In this document: positions 50,878 to 59,588 of the stretch, one piece after another
Numbering within the stretch: the stretch's first letter is position 1
Layout of the letters: each line of letters starts with the position of its first letter
From: Pseudomonas sp. ANT_J12
Lineage (GTDB): Bacteria > Pseudomonadota > Gammaproteobacteria > Pseudomonadales > Pseudomonadaceae
Length of the DNA: 64,000 nt
Assembly (NCBI RefSeq): GCF_008370045.1
Contig: NZ_VOBN01000009.1
Span: forward strand, 1 to 64,000
Direction of reading: 5' to 3'
The notes under the pieces: model-generated
The model's database searches: none
Told to the model about the DNA's origin: nothing
The model's input: the letters and a program-made list of their open reading frames with translations, nothing else
Made by a program: the position numbers and the translations under genes

Positions 50878-51888
50878 TTGTCTGCTCAAGTCATCGCGAT
50901 TGACGCAATGGGCGGGGACTTCGGTCCCCGCAGCATTGTTCAGGCCAGCCTTGCTTGCCTGTCTGCTACACCCTCGCTGCACCTAACCCTCGTCGGTCAA
51001 CCTACCCTTTTGGAAGAGCTGCTCTCCGGCCATTCGGCTGTGGATCGCGCGCGCCTGTCGATTACGCCGGCGTCCGAAGTCATCAGCATGGACGAAAAGC
51101 CTGCCCAGGCCCTGCGCGGCAAGCCTGATTCGTCAATGCGCGTGGCCCTTGAGTTGTTGCGCGATGGCAAGGTCCAGGCCTGTGTCAGCGCCGGCAACAC
51201 CGGGGCGCTGATGGCGTTGTCGCGGTTTGTACTCAAGACGTTGCCGGGCATTGATCGTCCGGCGATGATCGCGGCCATTCCGACCCAGAAGGGCTATTGC
51301 CAGTTGCTCGACCTCGGAGCCAACGTCGATTGCAGTGCCGAGCACTTGTTGCAGTTCGCGATCATGGGCTCGGTGGCGGCGGAAACCCTCGGCGTGGTTC
51401 GCCCGCGAGTAGCGCTGCTGAACATCGGTACCGAAGACATCAAGGGCAACCAGCAGGTCAAGCTGGCGGCGACCTTGTTGCAGAACGCCCGGGGCATCAA
51501 CTACATCGGTTTTGTCGAAGGTGACGGTTTGTACCGGGGCGAGGCGGATGTGGTGGTGTGTGACGGTTTTGTCGGCAATATCCTGCTCAAGTCCAGTGAA
51601 GGCCTGGCGACCATGATCGCCGGGCGCATCGAAGCCTTGTTCAAGAAAAGCGTCGCCTCACGCATGGTGGGGGCCTTGGCGCTGCCGCTGATGAAGCGCT
51701 TGCAAGCGGACCTGGCCCCGGCGCGGCACAACGGCGCGAGCTTTCTCGGCTTGCAGGGGATTGTGGTGAAAAGCCACGGTTCGGCCGGTGTGCAGGGTTT
51801 CCAGAGTGCGATCCAGCGTGCCCTGATCGAGATCCAGGAAAATCTTCCTGAGCGGCTTCACGGTCGTCTGGAGGATTTGTTGCCTTAG
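50878..51888 (+). CDS. plsX: Phosphate acyltransferase PlsX
   Basis: A 336-residue enzyme that makes acyl-phosphate from acyl-ACP for phospholipid synthesis. The opening IAIDAMGGDFGP (residues 6-17) and the block GNQQVKLAATLL near residue 185 are characteristic. The start is TTG at 50878, five bases after the rpmF stop, with only a weak ribosome binding site; translation is probably coupled to rpmF. No earlier ATG is in frame at the family start. Confidence 0.95.
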   Translation: MSAQVIAIDAMGGDFGPRSIVQASLACLSATPSLHLTLVGQPTLLEELLSGHSAVDRARLSITPASEVISMDEKPAQALRGKPDSSMRVALELLRDGKVQACVSAGNTGALMALSRFVLKTLPGIDRPAMIAAIPTQKGYCQLLDLGANVDCSAEHLLQFAIMGSVAAETLGVVRPRVALLNIGTEDIKGNQQVKLAATLLQNARGINYIGFVEGDGLYRGEADVVVCDGFVGNILLKSSEGLATMIAGRIEALFKKSVASRMVGALALPLMKRLQADLAPARHNGASFLGLQGIVVKSHGSAGVQGFQSAIQRALIEIQENLPERLHGRLEDLLP

Positions 51889-52013
51889 GCGTTTTCGTCG
51901 GACAATGCTTAAATGTGACCGCTCAGTTCAATTGGCCATCCAACTGTCAGTTTCTTGTGTCCCTCTAGCGGGACGTCAATTCTCCGACGACAAGATCATT
52001 AGGGGCTTGTTAC

Positions 52014-52952
52014 ATGTCTGCTTCCCTCGCATTCGTCTTTCCAGGACAGGGTTCGCAGTCCCTCGGCATGCTGGCCGAGTTGGGCGCGCAACATCCAGTG
52101 GTCCTCGAAACATTCAAAGAAGCTTCCGATGCTCTGGGTTACGACCTGTGGGCACTGACCCAGCAAGGGCCGGAAGAGCAACTCAATCAAACCGATAAAA
52201 CCCAGCCGGCCATTCTGACCGCCTCGATCGCCTTGTGGCGTCTGTGGCTGGCGCAAGGCGGCGCGCGTCCGGCTTATGTGGCCGGTCACAGCCTGGGCGA
52301 GTACAGCGCCCTGGTGGCGGCGGGCAGCCTGAGCCTGGCCGACGCGGTGAAACTGGTCGAAACCCGTGGCAAGCTGATGCAGGAAGCCGTTCCGGCCGGG
52401 CAGGGCGGCATGGCCGCTATCCTCGGTCTGGAAGATGCCGATGTGCTGGCGGCTTGTGCCGAAGCGGCGCAAGGCGAAGTGGTCAGTGCGGTCAACTTCA
52501 ACTCCCCTGGCCAAGTGGTGATCGCCGGTGCCAAGGCGGCGGTCGAACGTGCCATCGAAGGCTGCAAGGCCCGCGGTGCCAAGCGCGCCATGCCGTTGCC
52601 GGTCAGCGTGCCGTCCCACTGCGAACTGATGCGTCCGGCGGCCGAGCGCTTTGCCGAGTCCATCGCTGCCATTGACTGGCAGGCTCCGCAGATCCCAGTG
52701 GTGCAGAACGTCAGCGCCAATGTGCCGGCTGATCTGGAGACCCTCAAGCGCGATCTGCTTGAGCAGCTCTACAAGCCTGTGCGCTGGGTCGAATCGGTCC
52801 AGGCACTGGCGGCCAAGGGCGCGACCCAACTGGTCGAGTGCGGCCCGGGCAAGGTGCTTGCCGGTCTGAACAAACGCTGCGCCGAAGGCGTGGCGACATC
52901 CAACCTCAATACCCCAGACGCTTTCGCTGCCGCTCGCGCGGCGCTGGCCTGA
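52014..52952 (+). CDS. fabD: Malonyl-CoA-ACP transacylase
   Basis: A 312-residue transferase that loads malonate onto ACP for fatty acid synthesis. The opening FVFPGQGSQSLGM (residues 7-19) and the nucleophile motif GHSLGEYSAL near residue 92 are present, with catalytic His in VPSHCELM near residue 200. A 125-nt gap separates it from plsX; fabG follows after 16 nt. Confidence 0.98.
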   Translation: MSASLAFVFPGQGSQSLGMLAELGAQHPVVLETFKEASDALGYDLWALTQQGPEEQLNQTDKTQPAILTASIALWRLWLAQGGARPAYVAGHSLGEYSALVAAGSLSLADAVKLVETRGKLMQEAVPAGQGGMAAILGLEDADVLAACAEAAQGEVVSAVNFNSPGQVVIAGAKAAVERAIEGCKARGAKRAMPLPVSVPSHCELMRPAAERFAESIAAIDWQAPQIPVVQNVSANVPADLETLKRDLLEQLYKPVRWVESVQALAAKGATQLVECGPGKVLAGLNKRCAEGVATSNLNTPDAFAAARAALA

Positions 52953-52968
52953 ATCAGGAGAAACTTGC

Positions 52969-53712
52969 ATGAGTCTGCAAGGTAAAGTTGCACTGGTCAC
53001 CGGTGCGAGCCGCGGTATCGGCCAGGCCATCGCCCTGGAACTGGGTCGTCAGGGCGCCATCGTCATTGGCACCGCGACCTCCGCCTCGGGTGCCGAGCGC
53101 ATCGCGGCAACCCTGAAAGAAAACGCTATTGAAGGCACTGGCCTGGAACTGAACGTCACCAGTGATGAATCGGTTGCTGCGGTGCTGGCAAGCATCACTG
53201 CGCAGTTTGGCGCCCCGGCAATTTTGGTCAACAATGCCGGCATCACCCGCGATAATCTGATGATGCGCATGAAAGACGACGAATGGAGCGACGTCATCGA
53301 TACCAACTTGAACAGTCTGTTCCGCCTGTCCAAGGGTGTTTTGCGCGGCATGACCAAGGCCCGTTGGGGACGAATTATCAGTATTGGCTCTGTTGTGGGT
53401 GCCATGGGCAACGCAGGCCAAGTAAACTACGCAGCCGCCAAGGCCGGTCTGGAAGGTTTCAGCCGTGCACTGGCGCGTGAAGTCGGTTCGCGTTCGATTA
53501 CGGTAAACTCGGTGGCCCCTGGGTTCATCGACACCGATATGACCCGCGAACTGCCCGAGGCGCAGCGTGAAGCCTTGCAGACGCAGATTCCGCTGGGCCG
53601 TCTGGGGCAAGCTCAAGAGATCGCGTCTGTGGTCGCTTTTCTTGCATCCGACGGTGCGGCTTACGTTACTGGGGCTACAATCCCGGTGAACGGCGGGATG
53701 TACATGAGTTAA
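52969..53712 (+). CDS. fabG: 3-oxoacyl-ACP reductase
   Basis: A 247-residue NADPH-dependent SDR that reduces 3-ketoacyl-ACP. The Rossmann motif TGASRGIGQ is near residues 12-20, NNAG near 86, and Ser/Tyr/Lys catalytic residues in SIGSVVGAMGNAGQVNYAAAK are near 138-155. AGGAG precedes the ATG. A separate promoter lies between it and acpP. Confidence 0.98.
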   Translation: MSLQGKVALVTGASRGIGQAIALELGRQGAIVIGTATSASGAERIAATLKENAIEGTGLELNVTSDESVAAVLASITAQFGAPAILVNNAGITRDNLMMRMKDDEWSDVIDTNLNSLFRLSKGVLRGMTKARWGRIISIGSVVGAMGNAGQVNYAAAKAGLEGFSRALAREVGSRSITVNSVAPGFIDTDMTRELPEAQREALQTQIPLGRLGQAQEIASVVAFLASDGAAYVTGATIPVNGGMYMS

Positions 53713-53817
53713 ATGTGACGGATTGCTTCAAAAAAATGTCATACGAGCTGTCTAAAATCCGTTATAAAGCTGCAATCTATTTATAGGCAGAGGGTCGTCG
53801 GGTTTGAGGAGTGAAGC

Positions 53818-53837
53818 TTTCAGTTGAAAAACTGAAA
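53818..53837. promoter_or_regulatory. Palindrome overlapping the acpP -35 region
   Basis: Perfect 8-bp arms TTTCAGTT/AACTGAAA around GAAA. It covers the TTGAAA hexamer of the acpP promoter, so it could be an operator; it is also able to form a hairpin. The regulator is unknown. Confidence 0.45.
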
Positions 53838-53851
53838 AGTCTTTCTATACA
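53824..53851 (+). promoter_or_regulatory. Promoter of acpP
   Basis: TTGAAA and TATACA separated by 16 bp; the predicted start is about 53858, giving a leader of 46 nt before acpP. Confidence 0.6.
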
Positions 53852-53903
53852 CTTACCCACTGGCCAGCTGCCTGAATTTGTCCATTAGGAGTGAAAACAA
53901 GGT

Positions 53904-54140
53904 ATGAGCACCATCGAAGAGCGCGTCAAGAAAATCGTTGCTGAGCAACTGGGCGTTAAAGAAGAAGAAGTGGTCAACACTGCTTCCTTCGTTGAAGACC
54001 TGGGTGCCGACTCCCTTGACACCGTTGAGCTGGTGATGGCTCTGGAAGAGGAATTCGAGACCGAAATCCCTGACGAAGAAGCTGAGAAGATCACTACTGT
54101 ACAAGCTGCAATCGATTACGTTACTAACCATCAGGCTTAA
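53904..54140 (+). CDS. acpP: Acyl carrier protein
   Basis: A 78-residue acidic carrier protein; phosphopantetheine attaches to the Ser of DLGADSLDTVEL (residue 37), and the acidic recognition helix follows. It delivers acyl chains to fatty acid, lipid A and other synthases. AGGAG lies 12 nt before the ATG. A terminator after it, and a promoter before it, allow acpP to be made at a higher level than its neighbours. Confidence 0.98.
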   Translation: MSTIEERVKKIVAEQLGVKEEEVVNTASFVEDLGADSLDTVELVMALEEEFETEIPDEEAEKITTVQAAIDYVTNHQA

Positions 54141-54170
54141 TAGCTTGTAATCGCTGCTTGCTGTCATGGA

Positions 54171-54204
54171 AAAACCGCACTGCCATCACGGCGTGCGGTT
54201 TTTT
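54171..54204 (+). terminator. Intrinsic terminator between acpP and fabF
   Basis: Stem AAACCGCAC/GTGCGGTTT, loop TGCCATCACGGC-type, with a T-rich tail. It lies 31 nt after the acpP stop. It may end most acpP transcripts while some read through to fabF. Confidence 0.85.
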
Positions 54205-54248
54205 CTTTAGGCCTGATGCAAAGTCGCCATTTGAAAAAGGAGAGTGCT

Positions 54249-55493
54249 GTGTCGCGTAGACGCGTCGTAGTCACCGGTATGGGTATGTTGTCGCCACTGG
54301 GCACGGATGTGCCGAGCAGTTGGCAGGGCATTCTGGCTGGCCGCAGTGGCATTGGTCTGATCGAACACACCGACCTTTCTGCCTATTCCACCCGCTTTGG
54401 CGGCTCGGTCAAGGGCTTCAATGTCGAGGAATACCTGTCGGTCAAGGAAGCTCGCAAGCTCGATCTGTTCATCCAGTATGGTCTGGCCGCAGGGTTTCAG
54501 GCTGTGCGTAACTCGGGTCTGGAAGTCACCGACGCCAACCGTGAACGCATCGGCGTGGCCATGGGTTCGGGTATTGGCGGACTGACCAATATCGAAGAAA
54601 CCAGCCGCACGCTGCATGATTCCGGCCCTCGTCGAATTTCACCGTTCTTCGTGCCTGGCTCGATCATCAATATGATTTCCGGTTTCCTGTCCATCCACCT
54701 CGGTGCACAGGGACCCAACTACGCCATCGCCACCGCGTGTACCACCGGTACGCACTGCATCGGCATGGCGGCACGCAACATCATGTACGACGAAGCCGAC
54801 GTGATGATTGCCGGCGGCGCCGAGATGGCCGCTTGTGGTCTGGGCATGGGTGGCTTCGGTGCCTCCCGCGCACTGTCGACCCGCAACGATGAGCCAGCCC
54901 GCGCCAGCCGTCCATGGGACAAGGGCCGTGATGGCTTCGTCCTGTCCGACGGCGCCGGTGCACTGGTGCTGGAGGAGCTGGAACACGCCAAGGCCCGTGG
55001 CGCGACCATCTACGCCGAGCTGATCGGCTTCGGCACCAGTGGCGATGCCTACCACATGACGTCGCCTCCCGCCGACGGCGCCGGTGCTGCACGTTGCATC
55101 ACCAATGCCCTGCGCGACGCCAAGATCAATGGCGACCAGGTCCAGTACATCAACGCCCATGGCACCTCGACTTCGGCCGGCGACCTCGCTGAAGCCTGTG
55201 CGATCAAGTCGGTGTTCGGCGATCACGCCTACAAACTGGCGGTCAGTTCGACCAAGTCCATGACCGGTCACCTGTTGGGTGCGGCGGGCGCGGTCGAGGC
55301 GATCTTCAGTGTACTGGCGATCAACAGCCAGGTGGCACCGCCGACCATCAACCTCGATGAGCCGGATGAAGGCTGCGATCTCGACTTCGTGCCGCACACC
55401 GCGCGCAACATGGATATCGATGTGGTGCTGTCCAACTCCTTCGGGTTTGGCGGGACCAACGGCTCGCTGGTGTTCCGCCGGTTCGCTGACTGA
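54249..55493 (+). CDS. fabF: 3-oxoacyl-ACP synthase II
   Basis: A 414-residue condensing enzyme (KAS II) of fatty acid elongation. The active-site Cys is in ATACTTGTHCIG near residue 164, and the two His in INAHGTSTSAGD and KSMTGHLLGAAG near residues 303 and 340. The start is GTG at 54249 with AAAGGAG upstream. It overlaps pabC by one base (TGATG). Confidence 0.98.
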   Translation: MSRRRVVVTGMGMLSPLGTDVPSSWQGILAGRSGIGLIEHTDLSAYSTRFGGSVKGFNVEEYLSVKEARKLDLFIQYGLAAGFQAVRNSGLEVTDANRERIGVAMGSGIGGLTNIEETSRTLHDSGPRRISPFFVPGSIINMISGFLSIHLGAQGPNYAIATACTTGTHCIGMAARNIMYDEADVMIAGGAEMAACGLGMGGFGASRALSTRNDEPARASRPWDKGRDGFVLSDGAGALVLEELEHAKARGATIYAELIGFGTSGDAYHMTSPPADGAGAARCITNALRDAKINGDQVQYINAHGTSTSAGDLAEACAIKSVFGDHAYKLAVSSTKSMTGHLLGAAGAVEAIFSVLAINSQVAPPTINLDEPDEGCDLDFVPHTARNMDIDVVLSNSFGFGGTNGSLVFRRFAD

Positions 55494-56308
55494 TGGACAG
55501 CTGGGTCGACGGTCAGCCGGCTGACACGTTGTCGCTGAAGGATCGCGGCCTGGCTTACGGTGATGGTCTGTTCGAGACCATCGCTGTGCGAGGCGGGCAA
55601 CCGTTGTTGCTGGAGCGGCATCTGTCGCGGCTGGCGCAGGGTTGTTCACGCCTGGCGATTACTGCCGATCATGCCTTGATCCGCAGCGAGCTGCTGGCCT
55701 ACGCCGCCGCAATGGGCGAGGGCGTGCTCAAGCTCATCCTCACCCGTGGCGACGGTTTGCGCGGTTACGCGCCCGATCCTTCGGCCCAGGCCCGACGCAT
55801 TCTGCAAGGCAATCCTCCCGCAGCTTATCCTGTCGTCCATGGCGAGCAGGGTGTCCGCTTGTTCCCTTGCGCCACGCGCCTGTCCAACCAGCCGTTGCTC
55901 GCCGGGCTCAAGCATCTGAATCGCCTGGAGCAGGTGATCGCCCGTTCCGAATGGCAAGACACCGACCACGCTGAAGGCCTGATGCTTGATCGGGTCGGTC
56001 GAGTGATTGAAGGCGTCTTCAGCAATCTGTTCCTGGTGCGCGACGGTGTGCTGATCACCGCCGATCTCAAACGCTGCGGCGTAGCCGGTGTGATGCGCGC
56101 CGAATTATTGTTTCAGGCTGAGTCATTGGGGATCCCCACGCAAATCACCGACATCAGCCTCGATCAGTTGCAATGGGCCGATGAAGTCTTCGTCTGCAAC
56201 AGCGTGTATGGCGTTTGGCCGGTGCGCGCCTATGCAGCACTGAGCTGGTCGGTTGGCCCGCTCACCCGTAAACTCCAAACCATTGCCCGCGCGCTACTGG
56301 ATGCTTGA
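55493..56308 (+). CDS. pabC: 4-amino-4-deoxychorismate lyase
   Basis: A 271-residue PLP enzyme of folate synthesis that makes 4-aminobenzoate from aminodeoxychorismate. It belongs to the branched-chain-aminotransferase fold type IV; the PLP Lys is in LLAGLKHLNRLEQV near residue 140 and the family opening KDRGLAYGDGLFET is near residue 17. Its overlap with fabF and 3-nt gap to mltG fix it in the operon. Confidence 0.96.
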   Translation: MDSWVDGQPADTLSLKDRGLAYGDGLFETIAVRGGQPLLLERHLSRLAQGCSRLAITADHALIRSELLAYAAAMGEGVLKLILTRGDGLRGYAPDPSAQARRILQGNPPAAYPVVHGEQGVRLFPCATRLSNQPLLAGLKHLNRLEQVIARSEWQDTDHAEGLMLDRVGRVIEGVFSNLFLVRDGVLITADLKRCGVAGVMRAELLFQAESLGIPTQITDISLDQLQWADEVFVCNSVYGVWPVRAYAALSWSVGPLTRKLQTIARALLDA

Positions 56309-56311
56309 TAC

Positions 56312-57553
56312 GTGAGACGTAAATTTTTGCTGCTGCTGGAAACCGGACTGGTTCTGGCGGGGCTGCTAATGGCCGCTTCGGCCTGGAAAATCCATTCGGC
56401 GCTGGAACAGCCGCTGAACATCACCCAGGAAGAACTGCTGGAAGTGCCCAAGGGCACGACTCCCACCCGCACTTTCTATCGACTCGAAGCCGATGGCGTC
56501 ATCAAGGACGCCTTCTGGTTGCGCGTCTATTGGCGCTTTAACCTCGCCGCCACGCCGATCCACAGTGGCGAATACCGTATGCTGCCCGGGATGACCGTCG
56601 ACGGTCTGATCGATTTGTGGAAACGCGGCGAAGTGGTGCAGTACAGCGTGACCCTGGTCGAAGGCTGGAATTTCCATCAGGTCCGTGCGGCTCTGGCCAA
56701 GGATGACAAACTCAAGCAAACCCTGAACGGCCTGAGCGACACGCAAGTGATGGACAAGATCGGCCATAGCGGGATTTTCCCTGAGGGTCGCTTCTTTCCC
56801 GACACTTACAGTTTCGTGCGTGGCATGACCGACGCCGAGCTGCTGAAAAAAGCCTACGAGCGCCTCGACGAAGTGCTCGCCAAGGAATGGGACAAGCGCG
56901 CCGCTGATGTGCCGTACACCGAACCCTATCAGGCGCTGATCATGGCCTCGCTGGTGGAGAAGGAAACCGGCGTGCCTCAGGAGCGCGGGCAGATTGCTGG
57001 CGTGTTCGTGCGGCGGATGGCGATCGGCATGTTGTTGCAGACTGATCCGACCGTGATCTACGGTCTCGGCGATCGCTACACCGGCAAGCTGACCCGCGCC
57101 CACCTCAAGGAAGCGACGCCGTACAACACCTACATGATCTCCGGCCTGCCACCGACCCCGATTGCCATGGTCGGCCGCGAAGCGATTCATGCGGCGCTGA
57201 ACCCGGTGGCCGGCAACAGTTTGTATTTTGTCGCTCGCGGCGATGGCAGCCATGTGTTCTCCGATGACCTGGATGCCCACAACTCGGCAGTGCGTGAATT
57301 TCAGCTCAAGCGTCGTGCCGATTACCGCTCCAGCCCGGCCCCGGCGAATGCGCCCGTGACGCCGGAGGCCGAGACGCCGATTCCCGCCGCTTCCCCGGAT
57401 ACCGCGCCGGAAGCGGTGCCACAGGTCCCGGCCCAAGAGCCGGCCCCGGCACCGGAATCCACGCTCGCGCCAGAATCTGTACCACCGACGCCCGCGCAAG
57501 AACCTGCACCCGCGCCCGCACCGGATGCAGCCGCGCCGCAAAGCCCGCAATGA
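56312..57553 (+). CDS. mltG: Endolytic transglycosylase MltG with Pro/Ala-rich tail
   Basis: A 413-residue inner-membrane peptidoglycan transglycosylase (YceG domain) that terminates nascent glycan strands. One N-terminal membrane helix (residues 4-22), the YceG fold, and the catalytic Glu in ASLVEKETGVPQERG near residue 215 are visible. After about residue 335 a 75-residue tail of Pro, Ala and Glu (many PAPE/PTPA units) follows, which E. coli MltG lacks. The start is GTG with a weak ribosome binding site. The neighbours pabC and tmk match the conserved order. Confidence 0.95.
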   Translation: MRRKFLLLLETGLVLAGLLMAASAWKIHSALEQPLNITQEELLEVPKGTTPTRTFYRLEADGVIKDAFWLRVYWRFNLAATPIHSGEYRMLPGMTVDGLIDLWKRGEVVQYSVTLVEGWNFHQVRAALAKDDKLKQTLNGLSDTQVMDKIGHSGIFPEGRFFPDTYSFVRGMTDAELLKKAYERLDEVLAKEWDKRAADVPYTEPYQALIMASLVEKETGVPQERGQIAGVFVRRMAIGMLLQTDPTVIYGLGDRYTGKLTRAHLKEATPYNTYMISGLPPTPIAMVGREAIHAALNPVAGNSLYFVARGDGSHVFSDDLDAHNSAVREFQLKRRADYRSSPAPANAPVTPEAETPIPAASPDTAPEAVPQVPAQEPAPAPESTLAPESVPPTPAQEPAPAPAPDAAAPQSPQ

Positions 57554-57572
57554 CTCTGATTAAGGACTGCCT

Positions 57573-58205
57573 GTGACTGGCTTGTTTATTACTCTGGAAG
57601 GCCCGGAAGGCGCCGGCAAGAGCACCAACCGCGAATATCTGGCCGAGCGCCTGCGCGCCGCCGGTATCGAAGTGCTGCTGACCCGCGAACCGGGCGGCAC
57701 GCCACTGGCCGAGCGCATTCGCGAAGTGCTGCTGGCCCCGGTGGATGAAGTCATGAACCCCGACACCGAGCTGTTGCTGGTGTTCGCCGCCCGTGCCCAG
57801 CACCTGGCCGAGGTGATTCGCCCGGCACTGGCCCGGGGCGCGGTGGTCTTGTGCGACCGCTTTACCGATTCGACCTACGCCTATCAGGGCGGCGGTCGCG
57901 GTTTGTCGCTGGAACGCATCGCCACGCTGGAAGCCTTCGTCCAGGGCGACTTGCGTCCGGACCTGACGCTGATTTTCGATCTGCCGGTGGAAGTCGGCCT
58001 GGCCCGCGCCAGTGCGCGCGGTCGGCTGGATCGCTTCGAACTCGAAGGCCGTGCCTTTTTCGATGCCGTGCGCAGCGCCTTTCTCAAGCGCGCTGAAGCC
58101 GATCCTGCCCGTTACGTGTTGGTGGACGCCGCCCAGCCGCTGCCGCAAGTCCAGCAGTCGCTGGATGGGTTGCTCCCGCGTTTGCTGGAGCTGACCCGTG
58201 GCTGA
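57573..58205 (+). CDS. tmk: Thymidylate kinase
   Basis: A 210-residue kinase making dTDP from dTMP. The P-loop EGPEGAGKST (residues 8-17), the DRF motif in LCDRFTDSTYAYQGGGRG near residue 93, and the RLDRFE lid of the E. coli-type enzyme near residue 151 are all present. The start is GTG with GGA upstream. It overlaps holB by eight bases. Confidence 0.97.
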   Translation: MTGLFITLEGPEGAGKSTNREYLAERLRAAGIEVLLTREPGGTPLAERIREVLLAPVDEVMNPDTELLLVFAARAQHLAEVIRPALARGAVVLCDRFTDSTYAYQGGGRGLSLERIATLEAFVQGDLRPDLTLIFDLPVEVGLARASARGRLDRFELEGRAFFDAVRSAFLKRAEADPARYVLVDAAQPLPQVQQSLDGLLPRLLELTRG

Positions 58206-59184
58206 GGCCTATCCGTGGCAGGACGAGCTCTGGCAGCAACTGGCGGGGCGTAAACAGCACGCCCACGCCTATTTGCTGCATGGCCCGGCCGGGATCGGCA
58301 AGCGTGCGTTGGCCGAACGGTTGATGGCGCATTTGTTGTGTCAGCGTCCGACTGCCCAGGATGCCTGCGGCGAGTGCAAATCCTGTCTGCTGCTCAAGGC
58401 CGGTAGCCACCCCGACAACTACATCCTCGAGCCCGAAGAAGCGGACAAGGCGATCAAGGTCGATCAGGTGCGTGACCTCGTCAGTTTCGTGGTCCAGACC
58501 GCGCAGATGGGCGGGCGCAAAGTGGTGCTGATCGAGCCGGTCGAGTCGATGAACGTCAACGCCGCCAACGCCTTGCTCAAAAGCCTCGAAGAACCGTCCG
58601 GCGATACCGTATTGCTGCTGGTCAGTCACCAGACCAGCCGTCTGCTGCCGACGATCAAGAGCCGCTGCCAGCAGCAGGCCTGCCCGCTGCCCAGCGAGGC
58701 CATGAGCCTGGCGTGGCTGGCGACGGCGTTGCCGGATTGCACGCAGGATGAACGCATCGAATTGCTGACCCTGGCCGCCGGTTCGCCATTGGCCGCGGTC
58801 AAGTTGCAGACTCAAGGCGTTCGCGAACAGCGCTTGCTGGTGGTCGAAGGCGTGAAGCAGTTGCTCAAGCAACAGAAATCACCGACCCAGTTGGCCGAAG
58901 AATGGAAAAGCATTCCCCAGTTACTGCTGTTTGACTGGTTCTGCGATTGGTCGAGCCTGATCCTGCGCTATCAACTGACCCAGGATGAACAAGGCTTGGG
59001 CCTGATGGACATGCGCAAGGTCATTCAATACCTGGCGCAGAAGTCCGGGCAGGGCAAGGTCCTCGCTATTCAGGACTGGATCCTCGCCCAGCGTCAGAAG
59101 GTGATGAGCAAGGCCAACCTCAATCCAGCGCTGTTGCTTGAGGCGCTGCTGGTGCAATGGGTGTCTTTGCCGGGCCAGAAGTGA
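58198..59184 (+). CDS. holB: DNA polymerase III subunit delta'
   Basis: A 328-residue clamp-loader subunit. The degenerate P-loop HGPAGIGKRALAERL (residues 25-39), zinc-binding cysteines in CQRPTAQDACGECKSC (residues 47-63), and the SRC-like motif in IKSRCQQQ near residue 155 support HolB. It overlaps tmk by eight bases and starts with GTG. It is the fifth gene of the fabF-to-pilZ run. Confidence 0.95.
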   Translation: MAEAYPWQDELWQQLAGRKQHAHAYLLHGPAGIGKRALAERLMAHLLCQRPTAQDACGECKSCLLLKAGSHPDNYILEPEEADKAIKVDQVRDLVSFVVQTAQMGGRKVVLIEPVESMNVNAANALLKSLEEPSGDTVLLLVSHQTSRLLPTIKSRCQQQACPLPSEAMSLAWLATALPDCTQDERIELLTLAAGSPLAAVKLQTQGVREQRLLVVEGVKQLLKQQKSPTQLAEEWKSIPQLLLFDWFCDWSSLILRYQLTQDEQGLGLMDMRKVIQYLAQKSGQGKVLAIQDWILAQRQKVMSKANLNPALLLEALLVQWVSLPGQK

Positions 59185-59216
59185 CTAGACTCTGAGCATC
59201 AGCCGTGGAGGTCAGC

Positions 59217-59573
59217 ATGAATGAACCCGTCAATACCGGACCGCGTAACGGCATTTTGTCCCTGACCATCAAGGACAAGTCCGTGCTGTACGCGGCCTAC
59301 ATGCCGTTTATCAAGAACGGTGGCCTGTTCATCCCGACCAACAAAAGCTACAAGTTGGGCGATGAGGTGTTCATGTTACTGAACCTGATGGACGAAGCGG
59401 AGAAGATTCCGGTCGCCGGCAAAGTCAGCTGGATCACCCCCAAAGGCGCTCAGGGCAACCGGGCCGCCGGGGTGGGCGTGCAGTTCAACGACGGTGACAA
59501 CACCGCCCGCAGTCGAATCGAAACCCATCTGGCCGGAGCCCTGAAATCCGACCGTCCCACTCATACGATGTAA
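59217..59573 (+). CDS. pilZ: Type IV pilus assembly protein PilZ
   Basis: A 118-residue PilZ-domain protein needed for type IV pilus biogenesis (interaction with PilB/FimX in other species). It lacks the RxxxR c-di-GMP-binding motif, like the P. aeruginosa PilZ, so it probably does not bind the messenger. The ATG at 59217 has GGAGG at 59205-59210. It sits between holB and tatD as in P. aeruginosa PA2960. No other pilus gene is in the window. Confidence 0.95.
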   Translation: MNEPVNTGPRNGILSLTIKDKSVLYAAYMPFIKNGGLFIPTNKSYKLGDEVFMLLNLMDEAEKIPVAGKVSWITPKGAQGNRAAGVGVQFNDGDNTARSRIETHLAGALKSDRPTHTM

Positions 59574-59588
59574 GTTGCAGCCCTTTTT

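Noticed and set aside
53735..53785. 16-codon ORF (MSYELSKIRYKAAIYL) before acpP
   Set aside because: No ribosome binding site, and it lies upstream of the likely acpP promoter.
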